Notes under the pieces: generated by a model
Database searches by the model: none
What the model was told of the DNA's origin: nothing
The model's input: the letters and a program-made list of their open reading frames with translations, nothing else
Made by a program: the position numbers and the translations under genes
Shown: in pieces, positions 1 to 10,773 of the stretch
Numbering within the stretch: position 1 is the first letter of the stretch
Layout of the letters: each line of letters starts with the position of its first letter
Assembly: GCF_035046485.1 (NCBI RefSeq)
Contig: NC_085136.1
Location: 221,964,853-222,028,852 of the forward strand
Source: Aedes albopictus
Taxonomy: Eukaryota > Arthropoda > Insecta > Diptera > Culicidae
DNA: 64,000 bases
Reading direction: 5' to 3'

Positions 1-870
1 TTATTTCCATATTATGATTGAATGATATGACAATTTCCCTTCAATTTCACCAATACAACACTAATGTATTGTTACCATGTCAAAACGCTCATTAGAAACA
101 TTTAAAAGTATCATTTTGACACTAAAGTGTGTTTACATGAAGCGGGTTTCTGCTCGTTCACTGCATTCATAGTGAAAAAACGAAAACTGCGCATAGGTGA
201 TTTAAGCGATAAACTAAATGTAGTAACGTTTTTATTCCACCAAGAAGCAATTAAATTCACATATCAGGTATGTATTTTGCATTACCGAAGTAAGTTTAAC
301 AAGAAAGTACGATTACTCGTACTTTTTAATTGAAACAAAAAGGCACGGTAAATGGGTACCCTAAAAATCAATGGTCTCCATTCACCATGCCCCATATTGT
401 CCCACATATCTAGAAAAAATCGAAAATTTTAACATTCGTTTTTCTAATAAAATCTTGCAATTTATTACTTGAAATGAATTTAAACGAAGAAAATTCTCTT
501 GGTTCGGTTGTTTTGATCATTTTTAAACAAAGTAGAATGAAATTTCTCATACACGGTGAATGGGTCCCTACTACCACGGTGAATGGTGACCTACCACGAA
601 ATTAGGCAACCCTACTACCCTTTACCAATTGTACTATAGCTCCAATTTTTGTGAAAAATTTTCTACTTCTGTGGATATTGCTTTAATTTTAACCTATAAT
701 GAAGGCAATTAAAAGCGGCACCAACAATGTTTTTTTAAGACTGGTGTCAAATGACAGCCCTTATTTGCCTTGAATCCTCTTAGATCCACGGTGAATGGTG
801 CCTTGACGGTACATTCATTTTGGTGAACGGAGGTAGCACTAGGGAAGTGGAACCATCTCGACAGGGGTCC
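1..870. other. AT-rich sequence without recognised gene
   Basis: No open frame here has recognisable protein motifs. The motif CACGGTGAATGG recurs near 554, 577 and 787, and a variant lies near 343, so part of this stretch is probably an old dispersed repeat. Nothing else can be supported. Confidence 0.5.
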
Positions 871-876
871 TATTTT

Positions 877-1021
877 GGGCAGTTTTCTGCTATGACTCAG
901 CCAATTCTGAACCAATTGACACAAATTTGGAACGTGATGAGATACGTATAGTATCTAGCCGTGCACAAAATTTCAAGTCAATTGGTTTGGAATGGACTGA
1001 GTTATAGCGAAGAGTGCCCAA
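877..1021. repeat. Imperfect palindromic repeat of about 145 bp
   Basis: The two halves are inverted copies of each other. The left begins GGGCAGTTTTCTGCTATGAC and the right ends with the complement of GGGCACTCTTCGCTATAACT. The centre is around GATACGTATAGTATC. The structure suggests a fold-back miniature DNA element. No clear target duplication is visible, so the mechanism is unknown. Confidence 0.6.
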
Positions 1022-1373
1022 AATCAATGTGATATAAGGAAGGTGAAGAGATCGTTTTGTATCATACACGGCAGCGTACATATAGCAACCCAAGTCATCT
1101 TGACGACGCTTGACGTCATACGGTTTGTTATGCCAATTTCTTTCAAGCGCTGGACTTTCATGTTTATCGCTAAAACAGATTCATACATAGTAGTAGATTT
1201 ATAAACAATCGAAATTCAAACCTTACGTTTAAAACAAATATCTCATCACGCTTTAAAAATATTAATTTATGCGTATCTTCAAACTGATTTGATCGCTGTA
1301 CGATAATACTTGCAATTAGGTATCTGAACTAGTATCTGAAATTGCAAAAAAGTTTGGAATGTCATTTATAGAA

Positions 1374-1517
1374 CCCGCCCAAGTAACCACGAGGCACTAT
1401 AATCCACCTGGAGGTGGATATAATGCTATTAAGGAGCTAACATGCTCTATATTGGCCGCTTAATAGCCCTGTGTGCCAAAAGTGGCGAAATATAGTGCTA
1501 ATGGTTACTAGGGCGGT
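1374..1517. mobile_element. Small inverted-repeat element (MITE-like)
   Basis: Roughly 25-bp imperfect terminal inverted repeats of the form CCGCCC-AGTAACCA--AGCACTATA flank a core of under 100 bp with no coding potential. The inverted repeats are seen directly. A target duplication is not clear, so the superfamily is not assigned. Confidence 0.6.
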
Positions 1518-2349
1518 CATGTGCAAATTATGTTTAGCGTGTTGCTCTCGTTCTGGTTTCCAAGGGTGACCTAGATGTTGTCTATAAAACGAAAATATGA
1601 AAAATTTGCACAACGCCGCTGAATACTTTATCAGGTATTTAATTAATCGATTTTTGGCCAGTTTTGTTCATTGTAGACGCTAAAATTGCTTTATACTTTG
1701 CAGGAGGGTCCTGGAAATCCGGCGAATCTGTTCAACTAAAAAAATGTACGCGGAAATGTTGGCATTCATAGGATATTACCCACCGAAAGGGTGTTTCATG
1801 GTGGACATTGTGTGATGTGGTGAAGCGGATGAAACGTTTTTTTTCTCTGTTCGGGACATAACCACTGCGACCAATATTTTGATCTATTGTGGTATACCCC
1901 GTGTCCTTTGTATAGTGCATGTCGTATTACTTTATCACCATTGAGAAGTTATAAAGTATTCGGTTTTGTTACAGTATAGTCATTATCAACATTATCGCAA
2001 GGAAGGATTCTGATTGATAGGTTCCGCTTTTAACACGCTCCTTTTTCAGTCAAAATCGGATCCCTTAACGAGAACGTCAAGAAATGATACCGATATTGAC
2101 CTTGCATCGGAACCCTTGTCCTTTCTGTTTCAAACCAGTGAACACCGAATAAAAGATTAGGAATACTAACCCATTTTTCTTTGTCTCAAGATCCATCTCG
2201 GCCACACCTAAAACCGAGACCTATCACTTTCAACAAGGTGTGAAATGTAATAAGGACCAAAGTACTTTCCTTTGATTACTCAAATGTGCTGCTCCACTAG
2301 CTGGAAGCAGTTAGGACTAGGGTTCGGTTTGGTAGATCTTTCGCCGCAA
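1518..2349. other. Non-coding stretch, nothing recognised
   Basis: Only short frames without motifs occur on either strand. The last 70 bases may already belong to the LOA leader fragment that follows, because they lead directly into it. Confidence 0.4.
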
Positions 2350-2560
2350 CGCAACCCAAAAAGGTGATCTTACCCACGCTACGAGCTCCGTTAAAGATCG
2401 AGCATATTTTAAACCCCCTCAACCATTCATCCCTCAGCACGGGTCGCCTGACACCTTGGATTGGGGTTACCTGTTTGGTGGACTTTTACCCCCGGAACAG
2501 GTGGTCCGTAGTGCTATTCTAAGCCGGCAACTACACGGGCAGGATGAAACGTTACTATAA
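2350..2560 (-). repeat. Fragment of a LOA-type LINE leader
   Basis: Read on the minus strand, this segment matches the leader of the plus-strand LOA element near 55978-56150. Both have AGAATAGCACTACGGACC followed by a GCCTGTTCC-like block, then GATGAATGGTT/AATGAATGGTT, a G-rich run and AACGGAGC. Similarity is patchy, as expected for related but not identical families. No coding part of a LINE adjoins it, so it is a stranded 5' fragment or part of a different element sharing the leader. Confidence 0.5.
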
Positions 2561-2865
2561 CGTGATGGCTGTGGTTTATGTTTTCAAAAGGCAAATAAAT
2601 TGCTCAAAAACATTCACTTCTAACTTTTACTCTTAGTGAAAAATCATTTCCGCCAGAAAATTGGTTATTTTTGAGGTTTTTTATTCCGGTCGTTCAGATG
2701 GCTTGAAGGAGAAATTATTGTTATTGTGCCTGTATGACGTCACCAACTTCCCCTCAATGTTTGTTGTCATTTGTCTCTTTACTAATACCATCAAACGATA
2801 GTTTCCTCCACACCTTACTTATATCACATTGGCCCAAAATACCGGCCGCTGCCCAAGTGGTTCGC
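2561..2865. other. Non-coding stretch beside the P-like remnant
   Basis: No motif-bearing frame. The P-like coding similarity stops at about 2866, after which the sequence is unrelated. A terminal inverted repeat of the P-like element was not found here. Confidence 0.35.
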
Positions 2866-3586
2866 TACCCTATACATTTAAGATTTAATTTTGGAGCCAG
2901 CAGCTGCAAAATTGAAGACATATCTTCATCATACAGCTGCTTTACATGCTTAAATGATGCTATTTAGCCTTCCAACACAGCATTGTGTTTGTGTATAGCA
3001 TTCCTCGTGTTTTTTTAGCATATGAGGAGTGTCATAGAGAACTGCGACCTCCTTACCATCGATGGAAATAATCGGGTCTGCACGAGTTGCACCGGCTTCA
3101 CGTATCATTTTTTGATTTGCCGTGCACTGATCCATAACCAGAGCGATCGGAATAAGCTTGCATTTCCTAATTGCCACAACACTTTTCTTTACAAATTCCA
3201 TCTGCACATCTCTGAGACTGTTATGCGCAAGTAGGTACCCATGAGGCTATATAAACAATTGATTATAATTTTAGGCTTCCATTTATTTTAAGTAAAATTG
3301 AAAGTTAAACATTAACCTGCTTGAAAAGCCGATATATTCCAGAGGTCATTACTACCACTGGCTCCGTGGCTAGTTTTCGTGGATCGTTTTTCTCTATCTT
3401 CCTTCCAGTCCCATCGTACGGAAACCCATGGAATGTGTCGGATTTGGCACAATATGTTAGATCAGGTTTGATAGCCATCCCATCCAAACAAACCATGACT
3501 ATTTTATCTCGTTGTTTCTTGAAATGCCGAACTTTATTTTTGATTCGTGCCAGAATGGTTTTGTTCAGTCCTGGAAGAATTCGCAT
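2866..3586 (-). pseudogene. RNase H-like core of the P-like transposase
   Basis: Two coding blocks are separated by an AT-rich intron-like gap near 3210-3300. The first (3586-3305) contains IVMVCLDGMAIKP and DTFHGFPYDG. The second (3207-2950) contains PIALVMDQCTANQKMI and AVLYDTPHMLKK. Beyond a shift and a stop, IASFKHVKQLYDEDM and LQLLAPKLNLK continue to about 2866. Order and spacing match P/THAP9 proteins. The remaining catalytic acid and the carboxy terminus are absent. Confidence 0.75.
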
Positions 3587-3747
3587 TTCCCTGTTGTAAC
3601 CATATACAGTACTTCTGTGGGGCAGAATGAGGTGCTTCGATCTCCGTTCGTAACGGTATGTACGTGGCCTACTTAGATACGTCCCAGAGGCAAATTTTAT
3701 GGTATCGGGGTGATACCTGTGTCCTTTACTATGCCTGTTGGCATTTT

Positions 3748-4317
3748 TTAAGGTTTTAGGTGTATAAAATTGGGTTTTGCTTGGCTAGCTCTCCTAGTTT
3801 TTCGTTTTCGCACTATTTTTTTCTTCAAAAGTCGCAATTCTTTGCGCAAGCTGAACACCTGCTTTTGGTATCGTTCAGGCGCAAGCAGACGGCGATTACT
3901 CCTCTGGTTTTGAACAAATGTTTGTCGACGCATAGTTTTGATCGTTCCTCTGAGCTTCTGTATTGTAGCTTCTCTTTTTTTGATACGCTGACGAAGGCTG
4001 CTTTCAGATGGTTCCGCCAGTTCTATCATTTGGAACTGGCTCTCAGCAGCACCATCGACGGTCTGTGGTAGGATTAGAAGCTGAACCTCGTCGGTACCTA
4101 ACTCGATTTTTTGTTGGTCGTTCAATTCGATGCTTTTCAGCGTGCTGCTTTGCACAAACCGGAAGTTCAGCGGGTGATGCGTTTTGTTCAATATCCGATC
4201 CAGATTCATGGGGAGATATGACCGGAAAATTTTCGGAGTTATCAACAAAACCGATTTGTTGCAATTGCAACAAGGCAGAGACAAACTTCCAGTTTTTTGA
4301 ACGTGTTTATTCAGCAA
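3748..4317 (-). pseudogene. Coiled-coil segment of the P-like gene
   Basis: This 189-codon frame is rich in Lys, Arg, Glu and Leu. A heptad-like stretch around residues 105-175 includes RQRIKKREATIQKLRGTIKT and SLRKELRLLKKKIVRKRK. P transposases carry a leucine-zipper-like dimerisation region between the THAP domain and the catalytic core, and this segment lies exactly there. Its first exon boundary is uncertain. The frame starts at an ATG that need not be used if an intron precedes it. Confidence 0.6.
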
Positions 4318-5101
4318 TGATCAGTGCCACTCGCGTTTATTGGTAACGCCGTTAAAAAATCCGTTTAGTGTCCTTTTTGTGTCGGCTGTCCTTTACGTTT
4401 ATCTCGAAATCGGCTATTGGAATGCTGCTTTCGTATGTTCCTAAGCTTATCTCAGTAATTAGGCAAGACCTTTAGAACGTACTATAGCCGTTAAGTATCA
4501 TTTAAGAGGTTTTTCGTAAAAACCGTACTATTTAGGGAATCAAATTCACTTTTAGCGCATGTAATTCGTTGCACAATTTTTAACTTAACTTTTAGTTATT
4601 TATAAGAAATTCACATTAGCTTTTAAGTAGAAGTTCACAAAATTATCAAGGCAGAGCACATTTGCTCACTGACTTGCATGTTTTTCTTTCAGTCTCGAGC
4701 TTCCTTTGTTACCTTGTCCCGTCCCAGTCATCGTTGACGTTCCAAAATATAGCGGCCTGCCAGCGAGCCCGATTAGACAGATAAAGGTGCAGATAGAGGT
4801 TCGTATTGAAAGAGTGCTTGGATGTGTGGTGCGTCGCTACAGGGTGTTGCGACACGATTTTTGCGCGAGACGATGGAACAGCTCCTGGAACAAGCCTTAA
4901 ACAAATATGGGTAAATATCTGTATATTGCTGTGATTTTTCCTCATTATACTTACCGTTTGTACTTAGCGCGAATATCACGGAAAGCATCAGGTGGAAAAT
5001 GATCGGAACAAATCTTTCGTTTCGTAAAAGCAGAAGGACCGTGAGCTTTTAGGATTTCTGAAGCCTCCTGAGAAAGACAAAAACTCACCCAAAGGGCACA
5101 T

Positions 5102-5366
5102 CTTCTTCTTCTTCTTCTTTCTGGCTCTACGTTCCCACTGGGACTTGGCCTGCCTCGCTTCAACTTAGTGTTCTTTGAGCATTTCCACAGTTATTAATTG
5201 AAGGGCTTCCTTTGCCTGCCATTGCATGAATTTGTATATTGTGAGACAAGCTCAATGATACACTATGCCCAGGGAGTCGAGAAAATTTTCCTGTCCGCAA
5301 CGGGAATCGAACCCGCCGTCTCCGGATTGGCGAGCCATAGCCTTAACCACTAGGCTAACTGGAGAC
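5102..5366 (-). mobile_element. tRNA-derived SINE, Feilai-like, in THAP exon 2
   Basis: On the minus strand the element starts with a tRNA-like head (GGTCTCCAGTTAGCCTAGTGG with box A TAGCCTAGTGG, and box B GGTTCGATTCC). It continues through a body shared with the SINEs at 5491, 39218 and 60429, and ends in an AAG triplet tail. Triplet tails are typical of Feilai, a mosquito SINE. The flanks CCCAAAGGGCACAT (5088-5101) and CCCAAAGGGCATAT (5367-5380) form a 14-bp target duplication with one mismatch. It needs LINE machinery in trans to move. Confidence 0.85.
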
Positions 5367-5490
5367 CCCAAAGGGCATATCTGGAAGATTTCATCAGTTT
5401 TTGTTATCTACATTTAGAGGCAGAATATAGTCTTCACTTGCACTTTTACTTACAGCTTCTCGCATTTAGGGAAAGCATAAAAAGAAACAC

Positions 5491-5774
5491 GTTAAGGGCC
5501 CATATAGCCGAGGCGGTAAACGCACGGGTATTCAGCATGACCATGCTGAGAGTGACGGGTTCGATTCCCGGTCGGTCCAGGATCTTTTCGTAAAGGAAAT
5601 TTCCTTGACTTCCTTGGGCATAGAGTATCTTCGTACCTGCCACACGATATACACATGCAAAATGGTCATTGGCAGAGGAAGCTCTCAGTTAATAACTGTG
5701 GAAGTGCTCATAGAACACTAAACTGAGAAGCAGGCTTTGTCCCAGTGAGGACGTTACGCCAAGAAGAGGAGAGG
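5491..5774 (+). mobile_element. tRNA-derived SINE, Feilai-like, in THAP exon 1
   Basis: The head GGGCCCATATAGCCGAGGCGG carries box A (TAGCCGAGGCGG) and box B (GGTTCGATTCC). The body ends CCAAGAAGAGGAGAGG. A perfect 14-bp target duplication, ATAAAAAGAAACAC, flanks it at 5477-5490 and 5775-5788. Removing the element and one repeat restores continuity of the first THAP exon, which confirms the boundaries. It shares nearly identical sequence with the copy at 60429, so it is young relative to the gene it interrupts. Confidence 0.9.
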
Positions 5775-5852
5775 ATAAAAAGAAACACCTTTTGATGCTT
5801 CCGAACTACCTTGATGGTTTCCACAGAAATAAAATACACATTTTCGCCCCAT

Positions 5853-7621
5853 TTTGTTACGAGTGAAGAATTCCTGACTAGAATGCCGAACGAGAAAGGC
5901 TCTGACACTCCAAAGCCCTGACTTCTGGTCTAAGCCACGGAAGCCGTTCAGGGTGGGCTACATCCGCCTCTTTTCCAGGGTCGGCTAGACAACGAGCGAA
6001 CGGGGGGGCTGATCAGAGGACAAAACAACGCACTCGGTCTGGAAATGCTGGATGGACACGTGCTCGTCTCGTAAGGTGGGTGTGATTGACCCTTAGCGCC
6101 GCCGACGAAGAACCCGCCACGGCGGATCGCTATAGAGCAGCAGGCGGTCGTATGACACGTTGTCGGAACTTGGAGCTAGACCAAAACGTGGTCTGGGTAG
6201 GGTAACGTACCTGAATCTTCACCAAAACCTGCTTTCCACCGATAAAAACTCTACTCACTTCTAAGTCAGATTGAGACTTCTGCTAAAGTATAGACTTCAC
6301 TTTAGGATTTTCACTTTAGATCACTTTAGGCTTCTGAACTGATCTTGCTCCTTCGAGCGCTTGAGTGGAAAAGAAAGCTACTGCGAGACATGAAGCCCTA
6401 CTACCCCTATTCAGACCCATTTGTCTACCTAACAACGTAATTCCGTCGATACAGAATCCATCCGTTAGCGCTAGTTCCTTATGTGTTAAGTGTGAATGCA
6501 TGTAAGAGTTTTAACAATTTTATTCTCCTGCCATTCAAAATGACCGTTCACATACGGAGTCATATTAGCCCTATATCTCCTAACAAATACTAATGGGATT
6601 ATTTCAAACTTATTAATGAGCTAAACATAGGAATTCTAATTGGACTATTTATGATTATGTTACCAAAAAATAAGAAAATCAACATAAAATCGATACTTTT
6701 TATTATGCTATAAATTTTCGAACAGGGTGATACCACTCATCCTGAACAGTAGTATGGTGAGTAGGATTTGCCACTCACTCTCCTCACTTTGCTTGGCTAT
6801 ATAGGGTAAACCACCCGAATGGTAACAATTTAGAGGGCAAACTTCTCTCCGCGTTAGTATATTGCGTATGTTTTGATATCAAAACAAAAACAGTCAACAT
6901 TCATGATGACAAAGAAAAACAAAACAAATATTGACGTTAGCAATTCGTGGTCTTGTGGCGCCATCTGTTCGCTGATTGCAACTTGTCGATCAGTTGGCGG
7001 CCATCTTTTACACACGTTGATCAGTCTAACTTGAACGTCTGTCTGCGCTTTAACTTTAAGTCGACGACTAATTTCAAGCCAAACAAAATTTCCACCCTGT
7101 TGTTATTTAAATTTGTGATATTTATTGTTGTTACCAGCAAAGCGCGTAACGATTAATGAAACGATTGTTGGAAACACTAGAAAAATGACCGCTACAATGG
7201 CTGCCTTGCAATTTATTCTAATTTTTAATAGCACAAATCTCATTATTTAGCATACTAGCCTAGCATAGGTACTAACAATATGTACTGAAAATGCTACTCG
7301 TTGTTTGCTTACTAGCAATGAACATTAAATTACATTTTCATTCAGCTTCATTTGGCAGCTATAGATTTGTGCTGGCATAAACATGAGGCAAACTGCATCA
7401 TTTAGAGCATCGCCACGATCGTCCCTATCTGGGTCCCTATCCCTAATTCGGTGCCCCAAATAGGGACCCACGTTTACATCAGTGGTATCTAGACAGGAAA
7501 AAAAATAAGGACACACTATGGGATAAAAGGTAAGTTTCCACATTTGGGGCGCAGTTCATTTCTTGCACTGGGTTGTTTGTCACGTCACTTTCTCTATTTA
7601 CATTTTACGTTTTGAAGTGAC
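5853..7621. other. Non-coding stretch upstream of the P-like gene
   Basis: No coding motif on either strand. The part at 5920-6200 is noticeably more GC-rich (CCGCC- and GGG-rich) than its surroundings and may be a fragment of another repeat. The rest is AT-rich and featureless to inspection. Confidence 0.4.
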
Positions 7622-7623
7622 TA

Positions 7624-8473
7624 GGGGATTCTGGGGTAATACGCACCACTTAAGGAAGATGCGTCCAAATGCATATAAAAAGGCAATATTTTATTGGTTT
7701 AATGCATGCATTCATTGCATATACTTTCATTCTAAGAGAAACCAAACAAAATTTCAGCCTTAATACAGTACAGCTCTTGTAAATAACGTTTTTTGTAAAG
7801 ACTAACATTACGGCTTCGTATGTTTATGCGGGGCAGTATGCACCCTTGCTCGGGGTAAAATGCACTACAACAATGGGGCAGGATGCACTCAAACAAAGGG
7901 GCAAGACGCACCACAACATTGAGGCAAGATGCACCGTCGAGTTAAGAAATCTTTTTACTTCTTAGACAAAATGCATGTTTTATAAGGTTTTAAGACAAAC
8001 AATAGCTCAATTTTGTTTGCGATTATTTACAGAGCACTCATAGATATTATTACAGCTTGTTTTCTATAGGTGCGTTTTGCCCCAACCCATGGAGTGCATA
8101 TTGCCCCAATCAATAGCAAAAAATAAAATAGTTTAAAACATGTAATTTACGTAGATTACTGTTTAAGTTATTTTTCCTATGCTTAGCATTGCCATCAATG
8201 AACTGAATAAACACAACAGCATTAGATGTTTGGTCGGTTTTCACCATCAAATCATTCGACAAACGATCGGGAAAATTACATCAGAATCGTGCTTTTCAAT
8301 TTTATTCATTTTTCTCACTAATTACGTAACGCAGATATGTAAAATTTTCCAGATGCTCATTTATTAAGACGTTCTATTAGACTGATAAGGTTTCAAAGCT
8401 CTAAAACCGATAATCCCTGAAAAACAAAGGGGGTGCATTTTGCCTCGACAGTGCGTATTACCCCAGATGCCCC
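7624..8473. mobile_element. 850-bp TA-flanked inverted-repeat element
   Basis: Terminal inverted repeats GGGG-TCTGGGGTAATACGCAC lie at both ends, flanked by TA on each side (7622-7623 and 8474-8475). That is the target duplication of the Tc1/mariner superfamily. The interior repeats short phrases such as GGGGCA-GATGCACCAC in both orientations and has no transposase. It is inferred to be a non-autonomous element. Confidence 0.7.
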
Positions 8474-9317
8474 TAGTGGTCTGTAAAATGAACAACAGTA
8501 GAATCAAAGCGAGAGGCAAAATTGGACAGCCGGTGAAGATAAGGCACTTTGTATTGCGTGGCAGGATGCTCTCTAGTACCCTATCGTGTCATCATACCAA
8601 AAAGCTGAAACGATTGTTGGTACGATCCACCAAACGTATGGAGAAATTTGCCGAGAGAAAACCCCAGCTGTTGATCCGGAACTACGAGGAATCAAAGGAA
8701 TAAAATCCGGATGGTTATACAACAACAAAAGTGTGAGCGAGTTTGCTGGTTGCCTAGCTCAGATTAAATCCCGACAACAAAGTGGTGTTGCATACGAGGA
8801 CAAATTGCATCAAGTGCTAATGCTGTCAAACGCATTGCATTAAGATTCTGGACAAAAGCTCCAAAGTGGGACCAGTATCTCACAACAAAACAGGTAGGTT
8901 TTCATAGCTTTAGTGTGTATTTGCGAAACACATAACAGCTTCATCCACACAGAACTCCACAATGACAATAAAGCGTAAACGGTCAACAACCTCTTAGGAA
9001 CCAGGAGAAAAGGCAGCTGTTGAATTATCAGGTTCTGCAGGTAGAAGCTTTCGTCCAATGGAACTAAATGCAAGCAAAACTGCAGAAGACTCAAGAAAAA
9101 GTTTAGCTACTGCTAGTATTGCAATGGGAGAGTGCTGGTCAACTTGACTAAACAAAAGCTCGAGGAAAGCATCTAGAGGACTGCAGCATATAAGCAAATG
9201 GCCAATCATGCTATAGTGTCTGTAGACGTAGAGAAAATGAATGGCGTTGAGCGAGAATATTAACTGCTTCAGCAGACCCGTATTCTTAACGAAAGCAGAA
9301 AAGCGGCTTGGAATATC
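8474..9317 (+). other. Open but unrecognised stretch before a pogo-like remnant
   Basis: Two overlapping frames of 85-87 codons start at 8440 and 8586, and the second contains SSYQKAETIVGTIHQTYGEI. I do not recognise either. Position suggests they could be the eroded amino-terminal part of the transposase remnant that follows, but no helix-turn-helix or CENP-B-like motif can be read. Confidence 0.25.
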
Positions 9318-9845
9318 ATGAAGCAGACATATGAAGAAATCCTTTCTAAAGTGCCCATCATTGAAGACGTTAGAGTCAGCAGCAGGTTGGAGAATCCAAC
9401 CGATCCGGTGGATGAATTTGATGTTGATTTGATTTCGTGTCTCAGAATAACATCTACTCATATGCGTAAATATAAACAGAGCGCTTTTGGCTTGAACCCT
9501 GAAACAAAGGCAGTCATCTGTCCAAAATCGGAAAATGTGTACCTACGTAAATGTCAAAGGATTTAAAATGAATATAACGGTCTTGAACTCTTACGGAGCT
9601 TCCGGAATTGCTGTTCCACCTAGTGTAGTGTTTCCGTATTAACGAATTCCTCTTAGCATCTCCAAAAGCTTTCCGGAAGATTGGGGTACCAGAAAATCTG
9701 ACACTGGTTGGAGTTGGATGACCCAGGAAGCATTTATGGGATACATTAATTACAGAAGAAATTCATCCATTTCTGATCCGTGAGAAGATTCAGTTGACGG
9801 TCATTTTTTTCATTGACGGTCATCGAAGCCACACCCGAGCAGAAG
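9318..9845 (+). pseudogene. pogo/jerky-like DDE transposase remnant
   Basis: The phrases SAFGLNPETKAVICPKSENVY, NITVLNSYGASGIAVPPSVVFPY, RIPLSISKSFPEDWGTRKSD, MTQEAFMGYI and VIFFIDGHRSH occur in this order, with frame changes and stops between them. They match the catalytic domain of pogo/Tigger/jerky-type proteins, where the sequence around GW(M/T)..F leads to the second catalytic Asp in the DGH motif. The first Asp region and everything after DGH are absent. Stops, including TAA after VVFPY, and shifts make it non-functional. No terminal repeats can be tied to it. Confidence 0.6.
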
Positions 9846-10773
9846 AGAATAACTACAGCATTATGAAATATGTTATTTTGGCAAAATAACTGAGTAATAA
9901 AAAGAGTTGTTTTTGTGTTATTAGCATAACATATTATGTTGTAAACTTGTCTGTCATAAGCGGCAAATTAACAAAAATCATAACAAAAAAATGTTCCTGG
10001 AAGACCAGTTGAATAGCACGTTTTGTTAGTTTCAATAACAACTTAATAACAGTGAATTTAGAAAATATTTCAATAACAAATTTTGTAATCAACAAGTTAT
10101 TGATAACAGTCTGAAGACAAAATAAGTTATGATTTCAAATTTATAACAAAGTAAGGTATACCCAGTAAGGTATAATAAGTAAGGCATAAAAAATAGAACC
10201 ATATTTACTTGCATTTTTCGTCAGCTTCCCGCTACAAAATTGAGAGCGCTCTCAGGAGTAGAAATCTCATAAAACATAGTTTTTATGTTTTTAGGGTGTT
10301 CGTTCAGTGTTAGCGCCCTAAACCATGGATTTCTGCACGAGTCCATGCTGGTCTTCTTAATCTCACTGTGAATTTTGATCTTTGAGCAGTGCCACTCCGT
10401 TCAATCTCAAGTTTTCTGTAAGAGTGAGCAGGCCAGCATAAATTCGTGCAGAAGTCCATAAGTACATATTGGTCCTGTCACAGTTAGTATGTAATGTCAG
10501 AAAGAAGAGGTAGAGGAACTGATTAGAAAATATACACATTTTCTCCATCACGGAATGCTGTAAACGAAGCAAATCTCGAAGTTTTGGATTCAAAACTTGT
10601 TATTGTTGCGCTGTTGACGATAAAATATTTATAAACTCGCAAAATAAAATAATAACTAAACATGTTCAACAACAAAACATATTACTGAAATGTTATTTTA
10701 TGAAAGTATAGCAATAGCTTATTCATAACAAAATAAGATTGACCAACAAAACATGTTATGGAAAGTTAATAAT
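9846..10773. other. AT-rich repeat with recurrent AACA/TTATT phrases
   Basis: The stretch is strongly AT-rich and repeats phrases such as AACAAAACATGTTAT and AAAATAAGTTAT in both orientations. It reads like a low-complexity miniature element rather than unique sequence. The borders cannot be fixed. Confidence 0.4.
10329..10457. repeat. About 125-bp fold-back repeat
   Basis: The left arm TTCTGCACGAGTCCATGCTGG and the right arm (complement TTCTGCACGAATTTATGCTGG) form an imperfect hairpin. The right arm also occurs near 16806-16863 inside a LOA LINE, so this is a dispersed repeat. Confidence 0.55.

Larger units (their letters stand above)
2866..5852 (-). pseudogene. P-element-like THAP transposase gene (decayed)
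   Basis: The pieces run in P-transposase order on the minus strand: an amino-terminal THAP zinc finger split over three exons, a coiled-coil segment, then two blocks of the RNase H-like catalytic region. P transposases cut and paste DNA in the nucleus, and their THAP domain binds subterminal sites. The block with MAIKPDLTYCAKSDTFHGF fits the P/THAP9 motif around the first catalytic aspartate. VMDQCTAN and LYDTPHMLKK fit the next aspartate and the downstream conserved DPPH-like motif. A frameshift follows LYDTPHML, and an in-frame stop lies just before IASFKHVKQLYDEDM. The GTP-binding and carboxy-terminal regions are missing. Two SINEs sit inside THAP exons. No terminal inverted repeats were found, so a decayed domesticated THAP gene remains possible. 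Confidence 0.8.
4713..5852 (-). pseudogene. THAP domain, three exons of the P-like gene
   Basis: Exon 1 starts at the ATG at 5852 (MGRKCVFYFCGNH). It contains the first zinc pair C-x4-C and ends with FPKCEKL before the donor GTAAGT at 5453. Exon 2 opens at 5380 after TTCCAG, reads YALWVSFCLSQEASE and KRKICSDHF (the C-x2-H pair, with the conserved Trp), and ends at 4955 before GTAAGT. Exon 3 begins at 4895 with RLVPGAVPS, the usual THAP end motif, and ends at 4713 before GTAAC. Phases agree across both junctions. Exon 1 holds a plus-strand SINE (5491-5774) and exon 2 a minus-strand SINE (5102-5366). All four zinc ligands are present, so decay of this domain is due mainly to the insertions. Confidence 0.8.

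Noticed and set aside
5286..5366. tRNA-like sequence that could be called a tRNA gene
   Set aside because: It is the head of a SINE with a target duplication and lacks a complete acceptor stem and plausible anticodon arm.
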